Assembly (NCBI RefSeq): GCF_036373705.1
Contig: NC_089851.1
Location: forward strand, 20,093,470-20,157,469
Origin: Amia ocellicauda
Lineage: Eukaryota > Chordata > Actinopteri > Amiiformes > Amiidae
DNA: 64,000 nt
Reading direction: 5' to 3'
Shown here: piece after piece, positions 48,222 to 59,326 of the stretch
Layout: each line of letters opens with the position of its first letter
Numbering within the stretch: position 1 is the stretch's first letter
Translations under genes and position numbers: made by a program
The notes under the pieces: model-generated
Seen by the model: only the letters and a program-made list of their open reading frames with translations
Databases searched by the model: none
What the model was told of the DNA's origin: nothing

Positions 48222-48735
48222 TCTTTATTTTGGACTTTGACTACAAGAAAGCATTTGATTCAATATACAAACTCCGTCAGGAGGGAAACATGTATAACTC
48301 TTATTAAACATATCTTCAACAATCTGACTCCACCAAGACATTGACAAGATCATGATCTACAAAGGAGTACATCAGGGAAACACAAACTCTACACAGCAAC
48401 TCTTGAAAAAGTGTTCAAGACTTTGGACTGGGAAGAAAAAGGAATCAAGATCAACGGGAGCTTGTTTGAATAACTGACTGATTTGCAGAAATACCTGAAG
48501 ACCTGCAGCTTCAAATTAAAGGACTCTCGAATGAAAGCAATAAAACTAGACTTAAAATGAAGTGGAGTAAAACCAAAGTCATGTTCAGCAGCTTTGTTAA
48601 ATATAAGAAAATTGAAGCAGATCATCAGATACTTAAGGTCAAAAATTATGTCTGCCTTGGATAACAAATCAGTACAGATAAAGATATTATGGAAGAAAGA
48701 GTGAAATGGGTTGGAGTACATTTTGAAGAAACCGC
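48222..48735 (+). pseudogene. RTE reverse transcriptase remnant, sense part
   Basis: Contains the A-box (DFDYKKAFDSI), the remnant of the GVRQGD box (GVHQGNT), and the downstream KTKVMF block and thumb region. The FADD catalytic motif is not preserved: the frame is broken around LFE*LTD near 48465-48480. Non-functional. Confidence 0.75.
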
Positions 48736-51700
48736 ACGCTGTTGAAAGTGAGACTTTACTAAGACATCTCTTCCCAAATCAATGTAAAAGAGAGAGAGTG
48801 TGTTCACTGGTGAGATCCTTCTGGCCCGGGCGGATGCTGCATTGAAGTTTAATGAGTAGCACCCCTGTTTTTGGAGCAAGGCTGTGCCAAGTGGTTTGTG
48901 TAAGGGGAGTGTCCCTGAATACCGGAAGCACAGTGTTGGAATTTGGAAATGTTCCACTGAAAGGTGTTGGTTGTGGGGCTACAGTGCACGGTATAAGGGT
49001 GTGATGGAAACAGACAGTTAATGAGCAGAGCAAGGAGGGAGATTGTACAAAGCCATAATAAACCAGTTCGACCGAAAGTCACGTAAAGGTTACCTTGAAA
49101 CTCTAAATGTTTATTTTTTGCCACTAAGTGCAATGGCATTGACATTCTAAAATAAAATAAAGATCTTAAATTAAGTTTAAACTCTCATACTATAATACAC
49201 ATGGATTCCCCTTACCCAAACAGATGAAGAACCCGCTTTAGTCAATGCCTACTTGTGTGTTTTGCCTTTTGTTCTGACAGTGCATTCTCCCTATCAGTAT
49301 TTGTCTATCCAATGTAGTTTTTTCACTTCCCAGAAAGTAAACTATCTTTTACTTGGAATAATGTCCACAGATATTTGTCCGGATCATTCACAAATATGCT
49401 CTGTGTTCTGCAGTTGTATAACCTTTTAGAATGAGGGAAAGGAATATTACTAATTATATGTGTGTTGCTAATTCTGTGGAAGAGTTGTGGTTGAATTAGG
49501 CTGTCTCATCAAGGTTCTTCTCACAAACACAAACTATCAGTTTATTAATCTTTTATACACAGTTCTGCTTTTCTTTTCCAAAAATAAATCTAGCACGTTC
49601 ATTTATTATAATTTTTTTCCTGCTTATTATTTTTTTTAACTTCATTCACTTGATTTCAGTATAGCCTGCACTCGTAATTAATAATGCAGTATCAATTGGA
49701 GGAATCGGAATTGACAGATACATATGATATTATAGATTCTGTAAACCACTCCTCTGATAAAAGATGATGCCATGGCTGATTTAACCTGTTACAGCTTAGT
49801 AGTCCTCCATAAAATATATAAATGGCTCAAAGAAGCTATATACATGTCTGTATAGTACTGTAGTGATTATTATACAATTTTGGACTAAGCTTTTCCATCT
49901 TCCTGTTTGCCTCAGTGTGTAACTATGCTTAATTATATTATGTTATTTAACTTGCCAGTTAAGTACTGTGGCTGAAATAGTTTACTATGCTTTCATTGTA
50001 ACCCGAGCTAATATTATAAAATGTAAGTTATAGTATAATGTTTTTATTTGGGCCCTGAAAGAGTTTTACTGCACATATAAATGTATATGGCTGAACTGAT
50101 CTGATATGGTGTTAAGTCCACAGCAGTGTCAGTTTTACAAGTATGATCAATTGCTGGCACTAGCACCTTGCAATTGACCCTCCTACCTCTGACTAGCTGT
50201 AATACACATTGGTCGCTTTTTACAATTTGAAGTTCAGCAAGACGTTGTGTATTACTGGGTACCTCCCAGTCCCAACAGTACCATTTCTAGGTGTGTCTGA
50301 CTTCTAATAATGTTTGAACACATCTTAAATTATTTCCATCCACCACACCTTATTCCATAGAATAACATCAGCATCAAAGAAGAGATGGAAATCAACTTCT
50401 GTGTTATTTGATATTCGACTGTTTTCTTCCTGTTTCCCTGAATGCTTAGACTAGATTCAGATTTAAAAAAAAAAGTTTTTTAGATTGTTATCTAGACAGC
50501 CTAGATCTAGACAGCCATACAGAACAGGTGGGGAGATTTATGGGGATGTTTACACTTTGTAATTTCACACAACCATTCTACTGAGAGAAAACCATGTTTC
50601 CCCAGAGTTTGTGCCTATTCCCTCACAGCACAGGCAACATTAGTCTACTGATGAGAAATTAATATTTAGTTTGTGACATAACTCTTACAAATCTGTTGAC
50701 ATAACTGAATTGAAATGGAACTCAGTGTCTCATTGAGCAGAACTATGTTGACTGTTGCTCAAGAAGATGATAACTGGAAAGGCTTGTCATATTCCTGGGC
50801 AATTTTGAAAGCCCTAAGTAAATAATGTGCTGGAAATGTTGTTGAAATGCTGGGAAAAATGTAATTCAGTATAATTGGGCATACTGCTTGGCAGCTATGT
50901 TTTTTGAACCATTAGTAGTGAAAGCCCACCCTTCAAAGCTTATTATTTTTATAGGAGAAACGCATCATTTCATGATTCCATCCAGCTGTTTTTCTGAAAG
51001 ATTGAATGTCGTACGCCCCTTATTTTTCAGGGGAGGAAGGGGTCAGAGTTATTTTTTCATTGGAATGTTGTCACAGTAATGCCATACTACCAAACACCAC
51101 TCAACATCAGGGATGTTTTAACACACTTTTGTTTTTTGTAAGTCATAATCATTGTACTGTAGAACACCAAAAAGGACAAACTGATGGCATGAAAACAAAT
51201 GTCACCGGCTTAAGAAAATTGTCAATATACAAGTAATGTATATTCATAATAATTAAATATAATGTATTAAACATTCAAATGAATGTAGGCTAATTATCCT
51301 ATATCTAGTTCTCACAATGTATAAATTAGGAAATAAATGATTTCATATCACATAGGCTAAATGTTTTCATTTAATAATGCAAAAATGTCATATCATTAAG
51401 TATAGCTGATTTTCTTGGCAAAAATTATGCCAACAAACTTATTTTTTTAACACCATTCATTCTAAAGACAACACAGCTATATCTATATCTTACAATAGTA
51501 GGACTAATTCTTAAATAAAAATAAAAACTTAAACTTAAAAAAGTTTATACGGAGGATAAATATGTGTGGTTACTAATTAATATCGGAAGTATTATGCCTG
51601 CATATTTTTGTTTGTGATTTCTTTAAAAATGTAATTCTCAATAATTGATACAAATTCCTTGCCTTCACTTTCTGCAGAATATATGTTTGCCTCCTGACTA

Positions 51701-54700
51701 TGGGATCCTCAGACAACTCAAAACATTGTGTTGTGCAATACATAACCTTCCTAATTTAGTTAGACATTTACTTGCATGGTTACAAAATGTTCTTAAACTT
51801 ATTACGATACATGGTTGGATGTTTTATTCTGTGTGCTGAACTAATATTGTATTTCCTGGTTGAGGAAATGGTCACATGGCTTGATGCATTACTTAGATTT
51901 CATTATTTGAGGAAACCTAAAATGTCTCATTCTGTGGCTCTGGATCCTCTGTGCTGGTATTCTGCTTGTGTGCATGACTGATTGAGTAATCAGCACATTT
52001 CTCTGTTTACTCTTGAACTGGTCTCGGTTAGAATTAGTTTCATGTACCTTATTCGAGATTCCAGCTTTCACATTTGAGCTTTCAGCTCTCTAGTTTCAAG
52101 ATTACATGTTATTCAACTTTTATGTGAAAAAAGGGAATTTTACTTTTAACAACATAATTGAATAAGCAACGGCCAATTAAATTATCCCATGATCACCATA
52201 ATTGTGCTTAAAACCAACATTGTTTAGTCTCTATAATATCTGACAGCTGGTACAATCAAAATGCAGATGTGATTTTGTCCCATAGACAATGCCAGATGAA
52301 AACAGTTTAATTAAATCAAAGACAGTGGATCGTTATAATGTCACTTAGGTACCCTGATTTATGTCCAGAATAGAATTAACCCCTTTAGAACAATGACCAT
52401 GGTTCTTATTTCTGAAGGTCTGTGCTTCCCGGATTGTTCTTATTGACATGATACTTGTATATTTCAGGTAATAATGATATGGGTGTATGTTACAATTTTG
52501 CTCTTGAAAGAATGAGTGCTTCTTCACTATCCCCCTAAAGAAATGTATAGCCTAGATTTATTGTATGCAGTCATGGCACATAATGTTGAATATTTTCCCG
52601 AATCTTCAGCTGTGGGCTCATTTTAAAATGCACAACAGGCCTCACACAATTCTCAGTGTTCCAAACTGTAAGCAAATGACAAGACTAATTAAAATAAATG
52701 AGGGCTATACTATGTTTACAGTACAGTATATTTTATCTTTGGAATTCACCCACAACCCCCTTTGAAATACGCATCTCAGTTTGTCAATTAAATTGAGAAC
52801 TTTCCATAACGTGAGAGAGTGTTAGTGAAGAGGCTCAGTGTAGCATGATCTAATGCATAGATCAAAAAACCTAAAAAGGAAAAGCTGGTCTTCTTGAATG
52901 GAATAAAAGAGTTTGTGTGATAGTCTAATTTTATTAAGTGTGGGTGTTATGAGGTCAGTGCATGCTCTTTTACACCATATGCACAGAAACCATGTGACAT
53001 ACTTAGATTTGAATTCTTAATTGGGACGGAATGTAAATTAACAGCCATCTAAACACAAGTTTTCTTATAGCCTTAAAATACCATTTATCAAATGGGTCTA
53101 TTGTTGTACATACTGTAAGAATACAAACATTGTATGCATTTATGTTTTCTTGCCCACAAAAGTGAAAGGAACATTATTGTTCTATTTCAAACTTCATTGT
53201 AGAAATTCTAATGGGAGCAAAGACATTTTTTTCAGACTGAGGCCTAGTCTTTTCCATTTGACAATAGATGGCCTTTTGAGCTATAAGGGTGAAAACAACA
53301 TGCTGTCCAGTTTCCGGCTGGAAATGGGAAGTTATGTTATTCTAAACAGGAAGATGGATGTTATATAATCTCAACAAGATCTAAGAAGATTATCTCAGCT
53401 TTCATTTGGGCCCTAATTGCACCTTTCCAAGTGCATTAGAGATAGTGTAACACTGCTACCAGAATGAGTTGTATAACCGTGCCTAATAAAACAATTTGTA
53501 TGAGGTAGAAACATTTGTTGAAAAAATACAGTGCACCAAGGAATATTGTCCTTTATTTAGTAATTCTGAGACCATGTGGTTTGCTATTAAAAGGTACAAA
53601 CAACATTCAAAATATTGTGTATAGAAGGTTCCATTTATTGTACCCAGATTCCAGAAGCAATTAAAACATAATGTAACATGTATTTTAACACCATGCTTCC
53701 TACAAAGAGCTGCATGTAGATGTAGTCAATCTGGTTAAGCATAACATACTTTTTCAAGGTATAAACCTGCATATTGGCAAGATAGTATTATTGAAGCAGC
53801 GGTGAATCTTGGGTGAACAAAAAGAAAGTAAATAGCCAATAATCAAACTGAAAGAATCCTTACAGAAAGCAAATAGTGGGGTTTCGGGAAAATAACAAAT
53901 CGTATTTCTCCATGTTGCTTTCTCTGTTCAAGTAATACAACAGCAGTTTTTTGCTCATAGTTTAGATCTGCCTTTTAATTGATTTTTTTTTTCCAGTAAA
54001 AGGTTGAGGTCCATCTCTTCATTTCCCAAAACAGTCTTATACAGCATGTTTTTCATAAACCTGGTGGGGTATCTACTTTGAGCTTTTCCAGAGGAGAGGA
54101 TTTTTAAACAAGAAATAAATTACCAGTGCACCATCTAATGATTTGCCCCCCCGTTATGTTGCATGTCACTATTGCTCTGTTACGAGTTCATGTATGTGAG
54201 CAAAAATGATCAACCACAACACCACCTTGAAACAAATGCACAGTGCATGAGTTATACTGCAGCCTTTTAAAGTTATCAGAAGGAAACTTGAAAGACAATC
54301 ACCTTTACTTTAGGAAGAAAATAGCTGCAGCAAAGTGTCGATTTTTTTATGCTGTAGTAGAGTATTACCTTTTTGACCTCAGAAAATTTGCAATACTCGA
54401 CTGGCCTTCAAATCTAATTTCACTTCCGCATTGTGATTATTCCACATCCTCCTGCAATGTTCAAAAACGGAAGGAGAGAATCTGAACAATTCCAACTTTT
54501 TTTCTTCTTGTAGCCAAATTGAGAAGCTGCATCATGTTTCTTTTTTGTTTGTTTTTGTTTTTTATAATTAATTTTCCTAGTTCTGTTTTTAATTAATTAG
54601 TTTCCTTATTCACACCCTTTATGTTAAAAAGTGATGGGATGAATGAGTAGACCTAATATGGGTTGAGTATCTAGAATGATGATCAAAATGCTTTATCATG

Positions 54701-56549
54701 TGGTGCCAACCTGTTTCTGCATATTGTAGCTGGATTTAATAGGCAAACCAGTAAATAGAACTAATCATTAACATCATTACATTTTATGACTTTTTAAAAT
54801 AAAATATTTTTTTACATGCAACATGAAGAACTGCATTACATTTGAAGAGGGTAATGCCGTTCTTGCATAAAAAACAACTCCTAAAGTAATTTATTTTAAA
54901 TAAGAACCTTTACTATAGATGTCACACTGGTATCCCTACTGAAAAATGCATTTTACTGAACTTCATATATAATGAAGAAAACATGGGTGCACTCCATTCT
55001 ACATAATTTATAGAAGAACTCCATATTGATAAAACCAACATAGATGAGTGTTTGAAGGTTTTTTGCACCTTATTTACCAGCTGTCATTACCATTACTGTA
55101 ATCAGGATGTGAAAGAAGGGGGGGGAAAGTCAGGTCACAATCAGGTGTACAAAGTGCAGTTTGAGGGAATCAAAACAGTGTGCTTCCTTGTTTTGGGGAG
55201 CTGTACTTTCAGGTCTTATTTCTGCTGATTTACTGAAAACCCTGCCTCAGAGTGTGGTGTGCTGCAGTTTTCCCTCTGTGCTGTGAGGTAAAGAAACTTA
55301 CTGTATGGTTCAGTTGGGCTTTGTCTAAGTTCTGTATATTCATGGAAAAAGTTAATAGCATTAGGCCTAAGCATTACATTTTATTGTACAACGGCTTCAG
55401 TTTTTCTTAAATTATGACAGGTGTCTCTTCTGTTTCTGCAGCTGGATTAGTTTATTTTAATTGGTTTAAATCTGAAAGAAGTGTTCTCTGTCAGCCTCCT
55501 CACAGTGCATCCTGGGAACTGTCTTGTGTCAGGGCTTTTGTGGGGTGCCACTGTGTTTACTGCTTGCTTCCAGAACTCCAGAAGAACTGTCATATCAGGT
55601 CCTTGTTATATGACCACACCAAGAAAATATGTAATTGCTTCCTTTATATTTATCAGCCATAATTAAATGACTTCAACAGTATTGAGATATATGTAGTCTA
55701 GTACTGTACAGTTTATCAGTATGATTTTAATTAAAAGTTTGAATATATATATATAGGGGAAGTGACCCAATTAAGCCCACATACCACATAAGCCCACTTG
55801 CTCTTTTATTTTGAAATACAAAAAAGACAGGACATTTTAGAAGGATGATCTGTTTTAGAGCAAATGCACAAAGTTGTTATTGTCATGTTTCTTTTTATTT
55901 GGAGCCAATCTCATTTTTTGTTCTTGAGTTATGTATGACTTTGTGCTGCCACTGTGCAGCATCATTTTTAGAAGTCACCCCAAAACTTTGTTTTATGAGG
56001 GGCCTCCCAATAAGCAATTTTTCTGGAATTTGGTGACCACACTTGGTGAATATTGATAAGAATTATACAATTAAGAGATTAATAAATCAAGTGAAACCTT
56101 ATATGATGAATGTGCTTGGTATTTAAAAGCACTGTTTTGGGACACTGTCAGAATGATGGTCACACAAATAGATGCAATAGAACACAAATTGAGAAACTGT
56201 TGATGACCATAGTAAATCAAAGCATTTTAGAAGCTTCTTCAGATAAAACAATATTTAATGATCTATCAATTATTATAATAAAGTTTAATTGTTTTTGTCA
56301 TATGGGCATAAAAGGAACAGCGCCCTTGAAAAGCCTATTAGCACATGGCTTTAAAGCAAAATAATTATTGAATGTGTTCTACCAACAATAATATACATGG
56401 TCTAAGTCTAAAAAAATAATGTATTTTATTTATTTCATGTTTACATTAACTCGATATAAAATTATTGAGGTTAATGCTTCTCCGGCTCCCAACTCACCTC
56501 ACCCACATCCTCCAGCCACTGGACAAGACAGTATTTGGTGAAGTCAAAA

Positions 56550-56861
56550 GTAAGGATGCACCCACATGAAAATTCTGGGCCGATGCTGATAACTGATATT
56601 TTCCTATTATTTACTGACCTATAGAACGAGAGCAGGTTGAGGGGGAACTGCATTGCAGTTCGTGTGCATCATTCCTTTTGAGTACACGAGTAGAATAGAT
56701 CAAATTGGATGCTTAGTTAGACGCAATAAAAGCCGCACCATCAGACAGAAATATCGGTCAGAAATATCGGCCATTTTAAAGGAATCCACCAATAGCTGAT
56801 ATAATATTTTTTGCCATAACGTCCCGATACCGATCGGTGGCCAGTTGATCGTTGCATCCCC
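56550..56861. mobile_element. hAT-like non-autonomous element nested in the pogo-like element
   Basis: Ends AAGGATGCACCCA and GTTGCATCCCC are imperfect inverted repeats. It is flanked by AGTCAAAA (56542-56549) and AGTCAATA (56862-56869), an 8-bp duplication with one mismatch, the hAT target size. Internal strings (ATTCTGGGCCGATGCTGATA, CCGATACCGATCGG) resemble an abundant fish repeat family I know only by sight. Confidence 0.7.
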
Positions 56862-56925
56862 AGTCAATAAGTAATGGAGGAAAGAACTGCACTGCTATTC
56901 TGGTGTTAGCAGGGACAACATTCGA

Positions 56926-57147
56926 AAGGAGGAATTCCCTGTAAAACATGATGTGCTTTCCATTGCACTCAAGCCAGAAAACATAATCGGTGGCTTTGAG
57001 AGCACTGGAATATTCCCTGTGAGCCAGAGCCGGGTGGACAGACAAGTGTCCACAAATCATGCTCCATTTTCTGAAGCACCTGTGCAGACTTCCACAGACC
57101 CAACAGCCCCGGCCCCAACCCCAACAACCAAGTACAATAATTCCATG
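56926..57147 (+). pseudogene. Pogo-type transposase C-terminal remnant
   Basis: In the frame through 56953 the sequence reads EFPVKHDVLSIALKPEN then IIGGFESTGIFPVSQSRVD. The GF..TGI.P signature with a preceding alpha-helical segment is typical of the C-terminal end of pogo/Jerky-like (DDE_1) transposases. Catalytic DDE residues are not present, and no ATG starts the frame. Confidence 0.65.
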
Positions 57148-59194
57148 TGATGGAAATTAGAAATACAAATAAAAATACAATTTTAATTGGTTAGGTTGGT
57201 TATTTGAGGTCTGAATTCAATAATCTATCAAATATGAAGTGCTTAATCAATACAATTTGATGTATTTACTGTTAAAACTCTTGTGGGCTTATTTGGGACA
57301 CGTGGGCTTAAAGGGTTCATATGTACCTTATAAGCCCACTCCGGAATAATTTAATTTAGTCAATTTATGACAAAATCTATCAGAGAGAAATCTTTGATTT
57401 AATACCCACTTTATTGGGAAGAAGTTCACATATTTATAAGAAAACATGCAAAACTTTGGTGGGCTAAATTGGGTTACTTCCCCTATATATATGGTCATAT
57501 ATTAAATGTTTATTTCTTTTTCCCCACCACAATTCACAGAATGATCAAATAGAATTGGTGTTAGTTGGAAAAGGAGATGTTCTGAAACTTTTTGCTTGTT
57601 AGGTTCATGTTACTGGAGGGAAGTGATTTCTGTGTATTCTGAAAAAGTTCTTCAGTTTAGCTCTGTAAGAATTATCTGCATGCTTGGGCATGAATGCGTA
57701 CCAGAAGAGTGTGAAAAGCTCAGCAGGAGTGTTCTCTCTCTTGCTCTCTTTTTTTTTTTTTTTTTTACATTACCAAATATTTAGTGCAAGTCAGAGCAAG
57801 TTCACTAAGCCTATTTCCGTAGGCAGTTAGCACAAAACCTTTTAAACAGGATTTGTAATTAACATTTTGCATTATTTATTAATCATGGCTGTTAAAAGAA
57901 TAGATAAAAGATAAAAGAATGCTGATAATACAGATCGAAGGCTGATGAAAAGTGACTTTTGTCTGTTATGTATGAATTAGTAGCTGCAGTATCCAGATTG
58001 CCTGCAATGCGATTAACAAACATTTTTGGGTCAGTCCTTTTAAAAGTAATGTCCTGTTCACTTTAAACATAGTCTTGATGATTATGACAGTACTTTGAAC
58101 TGTCTTTCAATTTGTTAACATCAATTCCATGTTTTGCCCAAGGCTTTCAGAGCAACTAACCAAAATTTCTCAGGAATGTTAAATAACCTGTTTTGCTGTC
58201 AGTCAACATTCTGATGATGCAGAATACAAATGTATCCTAAAAACACATGAAACACAAACCCCATTGTGAAAGTTTGACTTGATCAAGGATCACTGCTCTT
58301 GAAAGATCCATTCTTGGCTATCTCAGTATTTCCTTCCCTTCAGTTCCATTGGAAGGGATTTCAAGATGACAAAACTGGGATTTCTTTTGCATAATGTATT
58401 CACCTCTTAATGATTCACAGCAGGACCTCCTTGACAGCTTCTTTTATGGCAAATATGCAGAGCATTGTACACTTGAAAATGCAGGCTTGCTAAGAGCTTT
58501 GCTTTATCAGTAGAACTGGTGAACCCACATTTACAGCTTGTTCAAGAAACACAACTCCATGTGTAAGCTGCAGCATGTAATATGCTGATCTTGAGATAAT
58601 TCTTTGAGAGCTGATAGACAGTGGTCATCATGCTTTGAGAGCTGACAAAGGCAATGCCAACAGTAAGACACTACATAGAAATACCTTATCAGCAGAATAA
58701 AGAGCTTTATTGACTCCTATTTAAGTAGTTTATTTTCATTGATTTAAGATTGACAAGGTTTTTGAAGCAGTATCTGAAATTGTTTAGATGTGAACCATGT
58801 ACTGTAAAGAGAAGTCTCTTGTGTGTCACTTTTTTCCCTCATATGGATTGCAAGCAGGACAGTAGACCTGTAGTAATGTAAAGTAATTCACTATTAAAAG
58901 AGATTGACATGGGTGTTTAGCTAATTGTTTTTTGATGGTCACTATGGAAGCTGCAGAGAGGAGGCTACGAGTAGTAGCCTATTCTTTCGTTCTTTGGGAG
59001 AGGTAATGCATTGCCTCTAATAGGCTGTCTTTCAGACAAGGCAAGATCGGGCCTCATTAGTGACTTTGACTGTTTTGGCATACTCTCTGTATCCCAGAAC
59101 CCCACCAGAACTTGTGTGGATTCAGTTCAGTGGTCTTTAGTAAGAGACACTAATTCACAGAGACAGAAAAAAATCATATTTATTTTCTCCACAG

Positions 59195-59326
59195 AGTGCC
59201 ATGATGGGATGTGAGCATTACGTGAATGGGCAGTGCTTGACATAATCTGAGTCGTGAAACCTGTGCTGTATGCCTGACCTGTGACCTTTTGCTGCCGATT
59301 GTTACCCGACTGTGAGAGCAGACACG
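59195..59326 (+). other. SGK3: SGK3 5' UTR part of the first coding exon, two uORFs
   Basis: The acceptor TTTTCTCCACAG ends at 59194, so the exon likely starts at 59195. Two short upstream frames occur before the main ATG: 59201-59245 (14 codons plus stop, starting MMGCEHY) and 59270-59284 (MPDL). They could lower translation of the main frame if this exon is as inferred. Confidence 0.6.

Larger units (their letters stand above)
47765..48735 (+). mobile_element. RTE-type LINE fragment with 5' inversion
   Basis: Two adjacent pieces of one reverse transcriptase lie in opposite orientation. On the minus strand (about 48210 down to 47765) conceptual translation reads KKKNGKTPEDTVEILREAGD, then IPDEWNKVTVFLLHKKGDKE followed by DLKNY, the block before the KAFDS motif in RTE-clade enzymes. 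On the plus strand from about 48222 it reads ILDFDYKKAFDSIYKLRQEG, then YKGVHQGNT, LDWEEKGIKINGS, LKMKWSKTKVMF and LKVKNYVCLG. Stops and frameshifts are frequent. The layout, inverted upstream block then sense downstream block, is that of a twin-primed LINE insertion. Confidence 0.8.
55756..57483 (+). mobile_element. Pogo-like DNA transposon, decayed, with nested insertion
   Basis: Terminal inverted repeats of 25 bp, GGGGAAGTGACCCAATTAAG plus CCCAC at the left and the reverse complement at 57459-57483, match at 23 of 25 positions. TA repeats flank both ends, fitting a TA target. AAGCCCAC or its complement recurs just inside each end (55773, 55790, 57283, 57302, 57332), probably as subterminal binding sites. 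The only recognisable coding part is a C-terminal transposase fragment at about 56926-57146. A 312-bp element is inserted at 56550-56861. Without it the element is about 1.4 kb, too short for a complete pogo element. Confidence 0.8.
45929..59194 (+). other. SGK3 first intron (inferred, 13.3 kb)
   Basis: AT-rich intron. It contains the RTE fragment (47765-48735) and the pogo-like element with a nested insertion (55756-57483). No exon was recognised between them; other open frames look random. Confidence 0.6.
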
